A stretch of DNA of 64,000 bases, from NCBI GenBank assembly GCA_977006965.1, contig OZ345381.1:620001-684000 (forward strand). Reading direction: 5' to 3'. The stretch comes from Phymatolithon calcareum (lineage: Eukaryota; Rhodophyta; Florideophyceae; Hapalidiales). Under the pieces are notes generated by a model. That model saw only the letters and a program-made list of their open reading frames with translations. It was not told where the DNA came from and did no database searches. Of the stretch, positions 50,334 through 60,420 are shown one piece after another; position 1 is the stretch's first letter; every line of letters starts with the position of its first letter. The position numbers were made by a program, and so were the translations under genes.

Positions 50334-51719
50334 ATGCGCCTCCACATTGCCATCCCTCTCCTAGCGGCGCTAGCCGCCATCGCTGTCACGCAACCGGTGG
50401 AGAACGCCCTACCACTACCGTCTTCCAGTTCCAGTTCGGTCGCCGTTCCTGCCCCCACGCAGACAGCACAGGCATCGCAAGCGCCGCAACAGTTCCTTCC
50501 AACGCCTTTCCCCTCCGTCTCCGCGTCGGCGCGTCCTGCCCTCGCCTTTGCATCACCTCCAGCACGGACACCATCGCCGAGCCGTGCCGCCGCCGCCGCT
50601 CCGCAACCGCCAAGCGGCAGCGTCGATGCGTTCACAACGCTATCAAGTATGGCCCAGCATTCGATTTTCGTGCATTTTATCCAATCGTCCAATCTCACCG
50701 ATGTTTTCAGCACCTCTCGTGACATCTCTGTGTTCGCGCCGACAGATGCGGGCTTTCTCACCACTCTTCGTGACTTTCGGTACAAAAGGGCTGGTGATAC
50801 CGCCACAGTGCAGCAATTCTGGACTTTACTGTTGGAAAATAAGCCTGCAAATCTGAATGTCACGCGCATGATTTTGTATCATGTGTTGGGAAAGCGGATG
50901 ACGAAGGAAAATATCGAATCGAAACGATTCCGATCTGCTGATAAATATCTCATGACGAGATCGGGCGATGAAGTCGAGGTTGACATTGGTTCTTTGCGTG
51001 ATCAGGCGAAATCGGTTCCAAATCCGAACTTTACAAGTCCTTTCAACATCCTTGCTTCGAACGGTATCATTCATCCAATGGATCGAGTGCTCTTCCCGAT
51101 CCATGTGGACCGTCCCGCACTGACGAAAATCGTCGGTGATATTTCAAACACACTCGAATCTGGCGGTGCACCGATATGCTTCCCCCTCTCAGCGACGGTG
51201 CGAACAGCGGACGGGGGTACACATTCCATGCAAACGCTTTCAGCCGGGGACAGTATCCAAGTGTCTGAGCACGGCGCTATGAGTTCTGTATACCTGTTTT
51301 CGCATCGAGTGCATGACGGCCTGTACGATTTCATCCGTCTCTCCACCAGCGGCGGACATAGTATCACCCTTTCCGCGTCGCACTATGTGTACGCCGGGGG
51401 CAAATTGACCGCTGCAGGAGCGGTGCGTGTGGACGATGTGCTGCGCACGGTGGACGGACCGGCGCGGGTGACAGATGTGGAAACGGTCAGGGAGAGGGGA
51501 CTGGTGGCACCTCATACGTTGCATGGAGATCTTGTTGTGGATGGGGTTGTGGCGTCAGGGTATACGACGGCGGTGCATCCGAGAGTGGCACATTGGTTGC
51601 TGGCACCCGTCAGAGCGGTTGTGCGGATGGGGATGGCGAAGGAGCCGCTTGGGACTATGTTGTATGAGGGGCATCACAGACTGGCACGGTTTTTGCCGTC
51701 GGGAGCGGAGAGGTACTGA
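50334..51719 (+). CDS. secreted fasciclin (FAS1) plus Hint-domain protein
   Basis: 461 residues, single exon. The N-terminus (MRLHIAIPLLAALAAIAVTQ) is a signal peptide. A Pro/Ser/Ala-rich linker leads to a FAS1 cell-adhesion domain at about 95-256 (ISVFAPTDAGF, LYHVLGKRM, ILASNGIIHPMDRVLFP). Directly after comes a Hint (hedgehog/intein autoprocessing) domain: cleavage-site Cys282 in GGAPICFPLSATV, LSAGDSIQV, a SxxH motif (S347, H350) in SASHYVYAGG, and LHGDLVVDGVVASGY. Hedgehog uses Cys and TxxH to cut its own backbone through a thioester. Here the first Cys and His are kept, Thr is Ser, and the SCYA cysteine is Gly409. Self-cleavage releasing or lipid-tagging the adhesive FAS1 part is inferred. 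Confidence 0.83.
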   Translation: MRLHIAIPLLAALAAIAVTQPVENALPLPSSSSSSVAVPAPTQTAQASQAPQQFLPTPFPSVSASARPALAFASPPARTPSPSRAAAAAPQPPSGSVDAFTTLSSMAQHSIFVHFIQSSNLTDVFSTSRDISVFAPTDAGFLTTLRDFRYKRAGDTATVQQFWTLLLENKPANLNVTRMILYHVLGKRMTKENIESKRFRSADKYLMTRSGDEVEVDIGSLRDQAKSVPNPNFTSPFNILASNGIIHPMDRVLFPIHVDRPALTKIVGDISNTLESGGAPICFPLSATVRTADGGTHSMQTLSAGDSIQVSEHGAMSSVYLFSHRVHDGLYDFIRLSTSGGHSITLSASHYVYAGGKLTAAGAVRVDDVLRTVDGPARVTDVETVRERGLVAPHTLHGDLVVDGVVASGYTTAVHPRVAHWLLAPVRAVVRMGMAKEPLGTMLYEGHHRLARFLPSGAERY

Positions 51720-52200
51720 AAAAATGGATGGGATTAGGATGGGTGCTTTTTCGTAATAAACCAAATAATCGATTTTTTTCGTGATCAGGTGAGTGCTTTC
51801 TGGAGAATACTGTCCAGTACAGTAGTTGGTAAGTCAGTGGGGTGTTGAGAGAAGGGTGAAACGTAAATTGTGTGAGTTGGGCACACATGACAGGCAAATG
51901 TGAAAAATATGTCACGCAAGGAGATATTGCGGTTGGTGCAGTACTGTAGACTGACGGAGACGGGTTGAGGAAGGCAAAGGCAAAGGAAATGAATCGCGGC
52001 ATGTAGGTTTCGGGTGAACAAAAAGTGGGTACAGTACAAGAGTGTTATGAATTGTGTGCCTAAAGGCAATATACAATTTTTAAATTCGAGCACGTACAGT
52101 ACAGTACTGTAGACACGGAAATAGTCAACGTAGTCGGGGCTCGTATCTGGGAATACGATTGAGATTAAGTTTTGATTTTCACAGTTCCATACTATACATA

Positions 52201-52216
52201 TGTACAGTACTGTACA
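52201..52216. repeat. 16-nt perfect palindrome of the TACAGTAC motif
   Basis: TGTACAGTACTGTACA, the fullest form of a motif scattered through intergenic DNA in this window. Confidence 0.9.
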
Positions 52217-52286
52217 ATAGTTGTATAAATTAGCGCATTCAAGGAGGAGCACTGCCTACAGAGGCCGACAAAATTGTGACAAATCT

Positions 52287-52320
52287 ACTTTTCGTTACCA
52301 TTTTAATGGTAACGAAAAGT
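52287..52320. repeat. perfect inverted repeat, 16-nt arms, 2-nt spacer
   Basis: Arms ACTTTTCGTTACCATT and its exact reverse complement around TT. No target-site duplication. Confidence 0.95.
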
Positions 52321-52581
52321 TTGAATCAATCTAGCACGTGAGACGATGCGTAATTTCAGCACAAAGTGGTCCGCTGGTGCGACAGATGTTGAATGCATAC
52401 TTCATGGCACGAGCAACGCGGCAGGAGCGCGGGAGATACGGGGAATAATTTCTCGGAAGGATTTCATCCGAGGCCATGATGGACGTTTCATGGCGCCCTG
52501 CAAGTCTGGCAGCGAGGTCGATCTGAAATCATTTGCAAGGAATAAAGTTTTCCCTTTCTCTTCTACTGTATCATCTACATC

Positions 52582-52609
52582 TACCATACCATACCATACC
52601 ATACCATAC
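52582..52609. repeat. microsatellite (ACCAT)n
   Basis: About five uninterrupted copies of a 5-nt unit. Confidence 0.9.
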
Positions 52610-55609
52610 TGTATCATGAAAACATGGCGCCACTGCATGCCGCGCCATGCATATCCCGCCGGTGCGTGCGTGCGTTATCATCTAACCGGAGACGACCAGT
52701 AGCATGACCGAGGGAATGCCGCGGTTCCCCGCTGCCGAGAAACACATCGTCGACGGAGATTGATTGCAGCCAACGAAGAAAGAGGAGGAGCAGGAGGACG
52801 CTAAAGTCGAGAAGGGGATTGCAACAGGAAATGTCTCAAGAAGAGAAGAATGCACAATCGTGGAGGGCAGCACGATCATCGAAATTTTCAAACGAACACG
52901 TCGAATGTCGATCGTGCTGCCCTCTACGAATGCGTGTCGACCCACGGAACGTTGCGCGATGCGCGGACGGCGCCACGTCTGCGAGATGCGATCGACGGCG
53001 GCCGCAGGTCGAGGTGTGCAGCACGAGGACTGGAGGGCGGCGATCGAAGCGCAAATGCGGCCGGCAGGCGAGAAATGGATACGACGGCGGAATTGACCTG
53101 AGTGCGTGACGGCAGGGATGATCATAATTCTGATCGCGTGAATATTTCAAATTTGTTTTACTTTGCTGTGTCATACTGCGATACTGCACCTCGCGCCGCA
53201 TGCGGATTGCGAGATTTGATTCATTGCATCGAACGCGATCAAGGGAGTGGAGAGTGGGCCTTCGCCGTTCGGCCGTTGAGGTGCAGTGGATGGAGATTGG
53301 CATGGAGGGCAGTATAGTGGTTTCGACGGTGGGCTGCATCGGCAGCAGTGAATCTTGAATGATTTTTATTCTGGAAGGGTCGACGCTGGGTGGGTGCTAC
53401 AATACTGTACAGTTTTCCTGCATATTTCAAGAGGATAAATTTACGTTCACAAAAAGAAATTCATGATCGCCGGTCGTCGAACGAGACGTTTGTCAAATTT
53501 AGTTATTTTTGATTTAAAATTCAGACTGGAGTAATTTTATTGTACACTAATGTTCAGGTTGCACCTGACGTAAAATCGTCCGGACCAGCGAGTATATGTT
53601 GATTTATAAAACCTCCCAAGACCACAATATGAGTACAGTAACAGGCCCGCTTATCGTCCCCACCAGCCCAACTTAGCCTACAGTAGTCTAGCCTGGCCTC
53701 CTTTCAGTGATCGTGGAGAGTGACGTGGGAGACGAAAGGTGGGAAAGGATGACGCGAGTACGATAAAATGTATGCAGTGAGTGTGTTTGAGGTCATGCGG
53801 TGCGATCTCTGTAAACATTTGTTTTTTTTCGGGCCGTCGGTCGCCAAAAACACGGTCTTAGAAACAGCGACAGTTTGTTCGTTGGACTCAGCTGCTTCCA
53901 CTTTCATTTACTGTGTCAGCATTCCATACATTCCATAGTTTTAAATAATATACTGTATTGAACTTCACTGCTCTGTATCTCAAAACCTATGAATTTGGAA
54001 GGGCCGAGCCAGCGTTTATTACATTGTTATTATTCATGAACACAATTACATGCATTTCATTTTTGCCAGGTGTACTCCAAAATATATCCTATAAATATAA
54101 TCATTATATTGATTGACTCCGGTTGAAATTTCAAAAAAATACATTCCCGTTTTCCGACTTCTCACAGATGAAGGGCCGAATTGCGCACAGCCAGCCGACT
54201 GCACCGTCCGGTCGAATCTCCGCCACCGTTGCGCCAGCAGGGTGGGTGCCCTGCAGAGCGAATCCACCGCCGGCCCGCCGCTCTCGCCACTGCCTTACAA
54301 ACGCATTCTCACCACCCTTCACAATCAACTTAGAATTTGTGCTGAAGATTCCGAATTAATTCCGAACAAAGCCACCACCTATTCAACCACTATATGATAG
54401 CCACCGCAGTGCACTCCGTGTGTACAGTACTGTACTGTAAAAACTAGAAAAAAATCTCAGCTGCACGTCGCACAATCAACTTGTTAACTCATGCCTGTTG
54501 AATCGTTCGAATAGTGCGCTCACGCGAGACGCGCTCGAAACACGGCGCGCACACGTCATGCAATTTCTGCTTCGTTCACACACGCTGATCAATCGAGGTC
54601 AGGTCACCTTCGCAACACGTTGGGAGGTGCTGCACCCTGTCATACAGTGTCATATCTGGCCAGCAATCTCAGCGGCGAAAATCAACCCTCGCCATGCATG
54701 TTTTGCACCTCGCTGGCGGCGTTGGCATCAATCTCATGTGGAGAGGTCGCGGGTGGGGCGGTGAGAAAAAATATTTCAACACCACAACCTGAACAAACAA
54801 CAGTCTACAATGAAGTGAATGTGCATATGTGCCAATTGCATCATTATTCTTCCGCGCCGCGTGCGTGCGTGCATGCATGCGTCCGCTGCGCACACCGTCG
54901 GTAGACGCCCACCGTCGACGGAATGACATACACCCAAAGCTTCTCCCTTCATGTTTGCATAGTGTATACAAATTACCATCTCTCTCGTCATGAATCGAGA
55001 ACGCCGAGGGTCTTCCTCCGCCATGAATTTCATATGCAGGGCCGTCATGTCGCTCGCCAACCATATTGTACGCCTTGAGATTGTGCCCAGTTCCACACTG
55101 CAACACTGCCAATTGTCTCGTCGACGGGATAACGTGACCTGCCATCATGGTCATGCATGAATGTGCGTGCGCGTAGAAATACAGAAATTTAGATACTATG
55201 AGATTTTCTCCCGACGACCGATAGCTGGACAAAAAACCAACTTTCTGCACACTGAGGTGCACTTTGGTGGGAGATAACAACAGGAGATAAGAGAAGAGAT
55301 GTGAAGAGAACAGTAAAAAAGTTGGTATGCTTATATTAGGTCGAGCAAAGAAGAAGTAGAAAAAACTAGCAAAACACTCGACAGCAGCAAACCCACCCAC
55401 GTTCATCGCCGTCTCACCGAAAAAGGCAAGGTAGGTAGATAGGTAGGTGAGAATCTCGAACGACACATACGGGCGGGCGGGGTGGGCGGGCGGAAGATAG
55501 GGTTGGAAGTTGAAAAAGTCAACGGGTAGGCGTCCAAACCGAAACACGGATCCATGTTAATAAGCTGCAAGGAGGCACAAGCAATCATTAAGCGGCTTTT
55601 TCACTTTCC

Positions 55610-56197
55610 TCAGCTCTGCAATGCACGTGACATTTCCTCGCTCACCACGCATAGTAGCGTGATACCACATGAAGACGACACCGAATACACATCCTTCGGC
55701 GTCTTAATACGTGAAGCCTCACCGTCCACACGTTTCGCCGTCTCCTTCTGTGCCTCACGCATGAGTCTCATGAAACACTTCTGTTCATGTGTACGACACT
55801 GGATCATGTTACGCGTCCCGACATGCGCGGCGATTTCCTTAAGGTTCTTCGGTCCATAACGGAGCAAAGCCTCGACAAACAACTTGTGTTCACTCGGTGT
55901 CCAATACCTGCTTTCACCTGGCACATTACTCTTTGACGACCTTACTTTCTTGCCTGACTTGGCACCACGACGCTCCTTCTTCTTCGAAGGACGTGTAGCC
56001 ACACCAAGTCCGATCGACGAAGACGACGGTGTAGGCGACGTTGTGGCCGACGACGCCGCCGCAAGTGCAACAGCCACCTGTCGCGGACAAGGTACATCTG
56101 TGCGCGGCATGGGCAGCACGAAGTTCGGCGTGAAGCGTGGGAACACGGTAGGTTCCATGGTTGTGGCGCGCGACATATTATTCGACGGAGTCATCAT
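55610..56197 (-). CDS. single MYB-repeat protein, SHAQKYF-like
   Basis: 195 residues, single exon (two Met codons at the start). A basic stretch, SKKKERRGAKSGKKVRSSK (71-89), is a likely nuclear signal. One MYB/SANT repeat follows at about 97-148: RYWTPSEHKLFVEALLRYGP then LKEIAAHVGTRNMIQCRTHEQKCF. The first and second tryptophan positions are W99 and F107-like; the end of helix 3 reads RTHEQKCF where plant CCA1/RVE-type proteins have SHAQKYF. Such proteins bind promoter DNA; in plants many serve in clock or light control. Residues outside the repeat are low-complexity. The target and role here are unknown. Confidence 0.75.
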   Translation of the reverse strand: MMTPSNNMSRATTMEPTVFPRFTPNFVLPMPRTDVPCPRQVAVALAAASSATTSPTPSSSSIGLGVATRPSKKKERRGAKSGKKVRSSKSNVPGESRYWTPSEHKLFVEALLRYGPKNLKEIAAHVGTRNMIQCRTHEQKCFMRLMREAQKETAKRVDGEASRIKTPKDVYSVSSSCGITLLCVVSEEMSRALQS

Positions 56198-56900
56198 GCC
56201 GTATTCTTCTTTCCAACGGGGTTAAATACGGACTGGCAAAACTTCAGGTGCACACTGCTGGGTGGAGGAAGGGCAGGGCAGGGCGGGATGCCACTCGCAT
56301 GCTGCGCGTTAAGTAGCCCGTCGGGGACACGGTCGACGAAGAAATGTATGAAAACGGCGCGTGTGCGTCGTCGTAGCAGCACGTGCCAACAACCGATGTA
56401 CACCTCCCGCGTGTGACTCTTCTGGCTTACAACCGTGACGTAAGTGCCAACACGGCGCTTTAGTACAGTATTACTCCGACACGTGTTATTCCCGCGCAAA
56501 CACACTGACACCGCCGTGAGTATCCAATCACATTCAAACGCATTTCAAAATACATTGTCGGTCGGAGCATCGCCGACCACTTTCCGTCCGAGGCTTCATT
56601 CAACGAACGTGTCGACACGTCGCACGATCTCGCGTCCGATGCAGCATTTCAATTGCGATCCAATTTTTGTTTTGCACCTTGCGCGAGATTTCCCTCGATC
56701 GATCGCATCCAGGCATGATGCCTCCATCAAATCACCACTGTGTGACCACACCATTGCAAACGAACGCCGTGCGAATGCCATCGGCCGACCACGGGAGCTG
56801 CATGCATGCATCGACCTCTCGCTTGCTCACCTCTCCTGCCTTACACGCAATTCCATCAGATCTGTCTTTATGCACTTCTCTTCTTTTCTCCTCATAAAAT
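56198..56900. other. intergenic, no gene recognised
   Basis: Upstream of the MYB gene and 3' of the glycosyltransferase gene. A 304-codon plus-strand open frame (56444-57358) mostly runs antisense to the glycosyltransferase and was not called. Confidence 0.45.
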
Positions 56901-59321
56901 CTACTGCTTTCTCTCCAAATATGCTCCGGCTTCCAACCGTCTCACGGCGTCAACGTCGCACATCCCATTCTTTTGCAAAAACCACATCCCAAATCTTCTC
57001 GCTCTCTTCTCCCTTTCCTTGGTTCCATCCAGCTCATTATTATTCAACACCACAGGTTGTCGACTACTCTCTGTCCGATAGTGCGTCCGTTCCTTCACAG
57101 CCCCACCCGCTTCATCCATCCAGTCCAAAAACCAAGTCCCATCTACAAAGAGATCCCTATTCAGACTCGTATATCTCACCCCCGGTATACGTCCTCGGTA
57201 CCTCTTCTCACGCCCAAGCACAATCGCCGTCAACAGTGATTGATCGCTCCGTACTCCACGCAGCCATCTCGTCAGCTTTGAGCCTTGCTTCTCCACCGAC
57301 TGACGATAGCTCTGATAGAATCGAAATGCAATCTCCGACCACAAATGCCTCGTACTAGCCGACGGTCTCATATACACAAAGTTACCGACAACATCACCTC
57401 CAGCACTCCGACTCACAATCATTTCCGGTCCGCCCGACGCACCAGGCACCACCTGTCCGTACTGCGACAGTTCACCAAAACCAATGGCATGTCGAATGGC
57501 CGGCATGGGATCGCTGAGCCACACCTGCTCCGGCTCAAAATGCAACAGCGAAACCCCATAGTTCAACAAGTCACGCAACAAAATCGTTCGTTGTACCATC
57601 ATGCGCCAGTATGCTGGTGATCCGTGCATCTCGACGCCCACACCGTCCGCCCCATCACCCTCTGCAACTGCGCCGCCTAAAGACACAACCTTTGCCGCCT
57701 TCGAAAGTCTCGGGAATCTGCGCAATAATCCCTGCAATTCACGCTGCACACCGTCATCCGCCGTGACGAGCACGAGCGCGCCAGGCGTGATCTCCATAGT
57801 CACAACATTGCACAACCACGACTGCATCGCGTCCACAGTAGCCCTAGTGACAAGTGCAATGGAGACAAAAGTTCCTCCTCTCGCCCTCGAGAAATCCGCG
57901 ATAGCTCGCAGCGTTTCCACATATCTCCCCTCGGATTTTGCATCAATCACATCTCGCGCAACGACGCGCGTACTATGCGTTCGATCCGCAGAAAACGCCG
58001 GCAGCCCGAACGGCTCATCATATGTGGTGATACTACCATCCCATTTTACAACCGATGGTTGCTCGGGCACCACAAGTGCAGTCACACTCTCCGTGAACAA
58101 GTTTTTGGCGCTCATTGGACTTACTAAATGTACACCATGCAACGCACCCGCACTCTTCTCACCGCTATGCTCCATCTTGCGCAACACCAACGCCGCAGAG
58201 CGCGGCAGTAAGGGATGACAGACACGTTCCTCAAAGACTAGCAGAAACTGCGAAAACCACGCGCGCAGAGGATGCACACGTAAACTTTCCAACCAGTCGA
58301 AGCCTACGACATGCGTGCGTTTCGGAAGCTTTGGTCTTGCAAACCAATGCCGCGTCTGCCGCTCATGCCAGTCCAGAAATGTCGTCCATGTATCGCGCGT
58401 TGGGGAAAATACAGAAGTCGCGGGCAGAAATGCCTCCGACAGAATTGCACTTTCAGCGATAGGCGGCGGTTGCGGCAGTGAAACTGCATCCAACGCGTAT
58501 ACAGCAACATTCGCTTGCATCCCTGTTGCCATGCGCGCTTTCGCCGTCTGCAACCACTGATAGTACATCGGAGAGACAGCTTTCGCGCGCGAGGCATCGA
58601 TAAACACAATCGTTTCGTTGGCAGTGCCTGGTGCAGGTGTCCATGTGGACGCCCAGTCTGGTTCTGAACGCATTGCAATTAGCGTGCGAGAACCGTGCGG
58701 CCATGGAAATGTGGAAACTATCCTGTCAATTGAATGGTCGAATCGCGGTGGTCCAAACAGAACTAACGCTAAGGGGTAGAGCGGAAGCGGGAGCGCGTCG
58801 CACAGAGATGATGCATACATCCATACATCGAGTGCTACGGACGAACCGCCGTAATCCGCAGCAGAGAGGGAATCCAGTAACACTCGTAATGAATCCGAAT
58901 CACCGTTTTCCGTGACAACGATGAGGCGCAGCGCCGGCGATGCGCGTGCAGAGCGCAGTGTTGAAAAGTGTGCATCGGAGGTGACGGCAGAGGTTGGAAA
59001 GGCCATTTGTGCAGAATGTGAGAGAACTCTGCCCATAATTAAAATTGTGAGAAAAACTTTGATATAAATACCGAGCTTGAAAGCGGCAAGCATCGAACTG
59101 AAGCGGGAGCGACGGCCTGAGGCATCCTTGTCATTCCATTTCTTCCATAATCGTCGTATTCGAAGAATGAGAGGAAGACTTGGTCGGCGAGTTCCGGTCG
59201 GCAGAAGGGCGTTCGACGGTTTGGGCGCGACGCTCGTGGAACGGGAGACGACGCCGTTCTGAGCAGTGCTCGAGCCCGCTGCTGATGGACGTATTAATGC
59301 ATTCTTGCCGACGTTGACCAT
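56901..59321 (-). CDS. two-domain Golgi glycosyltransferase (GT2-like plus GT77-like)
   Basis: 806 residues from ATG 59321. A short basic cytoplasmic tail precedes one signal-anchor (about residues 79-98; GIYIKVFLTILIMGRVL), as in type II Golgi enzymes. The first luminal half (about 120-400) resembles a plant/algal GT2-like region: RVLLDSLSAADYGGSSVALDVW, FPWPHGSR and SPMYYQWLQTAK. The C-terminal half (about 490-790) resembles the nucleotide-diphospho-sugar transferase family (GT77): MVQRTILLRDLLNYGVSLLH, VWLSDPMP, GNFVYMRPSASTRHLW and RSDQSLLTAIV. The metal-binding DxD, normally before VWL, reads EPEQ; the GT2-like part has FIDAS where acids are expected. It may make cell-wall or glycoprotein glycans. 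Donor and acceptor are unknown, and activity is uncertain. Confidence 0.7.
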   Translation of the reverse strand: MVNVGKNALIRPSAAGSSTAQNGVVSRSTSVAPKPSNALLPTGTRRPSLPLILRIRRLWKKWNDKDASGRRSRFSSMLAAFKLGIYIKVFLTILIMGRVLSHSAQMAFPTSAVTSDAHFSTLRSARASPALRLIVVTENGDSDSLRVLLDSLSAADYGGSSVALDVWMYASSLCDALPLPLYPLALVLFGPPRFDHSIDRIVSTFPWPHGSRTLIAMRSEPDWASTWTPAPGTANETIVFIDASRAKAVSPMYYQWLQTAKARMATGMQANVAVYALDAVSLPQPPPIAESAILSEAFLPATSVFSPTRDTWTTFLDWHERQTRHWFARPKLPKRTHVVGFDWLESLRVHPLRAWFSQFLLVFEERVCHPLLPRSAALVLRKMEHSGEKSAGALHGVHLVSPMSAKNLFTESVTALVVPEQPSVVKWDGSITTYDEPFGLPAFSADRTHSTRVVARDVIDAKSEGRYVETLRAIADFSRARGGTFVSIALVTRATVDAMQSWLCNVVTMEITPGALVLVTADDGVQRELQGLLRRFPRLSKAAKVVSLGGAVAEGDGADGVGVEMHGSPAYWRMMVQRTILLRDLLNYGVSLLHFEPEQVWLSDPMPAIRHAIGFGELSQYGQVVPGASGGPEMIVSRSAGGDVVGNFVYMRPSASTRHLWSEIAFRFYQSYRQSVEKQGSKLTRWLRGVRSDQSLLTAIVLGREKRYRGRIPGVRYTSLNRDLFVDGTWFLDWMDEAGGAVKERTHYRTESSRQPVVLNNNELDGTKEREKRARRFGMWFLQKNGMCDVDAVRRLEAGAYLERKQ

Positions 59322-59992
59322 GGCGAAATGGATGAGGCACAAGGGCCTCGACTCCAGAGCGTCGGCAAGGCTACCAGTGCGCTAGGGTGACGAAACGGTA
59401 GACGCGTGGATGAGCGGGACGGAGAAAAAATAGCTGACGGCGAGTTGCTCACGCGGTGGTAGGATGAAGTTTTGTTTCGTTTGGAGCGTGCTTCATTTAC
59501 ACGCGGAGCGTCAATTGGATGCGGAGATGATTTCACTGATGAACATGCAGCTACAGTACAGTAGCTGCTGCTGCATGCTTTGCAGAGCACAGAGTGTTGA
59601 TTGCGGGCAACGAGGGAACTAGTGTATGATGATGCAACAGCATGACAAGATTTAATTGGATGAGATTGATGAATTATTTTCGCAAAATGTTAATCTATTT
59701 TCAAAAAGTAGTGTAATGCGTTTATGTGTAGGCAACCCTTTCAAAGAAGGCGCCGAAACGGTGAGCCTTGTCGGCGAGCCAGTCATTGATAAAAATGAAG
59801 TGCTGCTCTTGAGATCAGAATGCATCTGATTTTCTAATGCTGCTCCATACGTGTTGATGCGCTATTGATTTCGAAAACGAGATCATCAAAAGAAGCCCCC
59901 CAAAAGCGCAAGGGATTTGAAGCCAGGTGACCTGTAAACTACATCAAATGGAAACTACAGTACGGAAGAGAGAGCTGAGCATTATCGAAACA
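59322..59992. other. upstream region of the glycosyltransferase
   Basis: Presumed promoter and 5' leader. An inverted repeat, GCAGCTAC/GTAGCTGC around AGTACA (about 59549-59570), includes the TACAGTAC motif. Confidence 0.35.
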
Positions 59993-60420
59993 CTCCATTC
60001 ATTCATTCATTTTGCCTTTTCCCCCAATGAGGCTAGCAGCGATTCGAGGACCTAAGTTTCTTGCATTCTATCCTATCATTTGTCAGTTTGACTGCGGCTT
60101 TCACGTCTCGTCCAGGCACGTCACCGCACATTGATTCTAGCGTTGGTCTGACGCATTGTAGCAGCACCTGGCGAACCACACGGCGCTCGCCCATTCAAAG
60201 AATGTGTCCAAGCCAGATCTATTGTAGGTCTTTGACCCGCATGACCAAGTCGATGGTGGGTGTCCTGGCCTCATCGGCTAGTGATGTCTCCATCATTCTC
60301 GATAGCATCTTAGCACCTGTTAATTTGAGCTTCTTCCGTCATGTTTCTGTCAGCTTCCATGATTCACAGCCGTATGGGAGAGTTGATACAACAGAGGAGT
60401 CAGAAAGACGGAGATGTAGA
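59993..60420 (-). mobile_element. dead non-LTR retrotransposon, RT C-terminus and 3' end
   Basis: On the minus strand one frame reads STLPYGCESWKLTET, stop, RKKLKLTGAKMLSRM, then TPTIDLVMRVKDLQ, stop, IWLGHIL, stop, MGERRVVRQVL. This is the familiar end of LINE reverse transcriptases (YGCE(S/T)W, then WLGHILRM). The stops (TGA, TAG, TGA) replace likely Arg and Trp codons without frameshift. The element ends in an AATG repeat after CGCTGCTAGCCTCATTGG, shared with 37511-37556. It is a 5'-truncated, inactive copy. Confidence 0.82.

Larger units (their letters stand above)
51720..55609. other. gene-poor stretch rich in TACAGTAC motifs
   Basis: TACAGTAC/GTACTGTA motifs cluster here (about 51815, 51940, 52028, 52093-52110, 52201-52216, 53403, 53633, 54421-54435). 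A minus-strand open frame (54669-55406 from its first ATG, 245 codons) is long for chance but low in complexity, with no domain. It is left uncalled. Confidence 0.4.

Noticed and set aside
50270-50869. 199-codon minus-strand open frame
   Set aside because: It is antisense to the signal peptide, linker and FAS1 region of the FAS1-Hint gene; the Ala/Gly-rich content mirrors the Pro/Ser/Ala codons.
56444-57358. 304-codon plus-strand open frame
   Set aside because: It runs largely antisense to the glycosyltransferase gene and encodes nothing recognisable.
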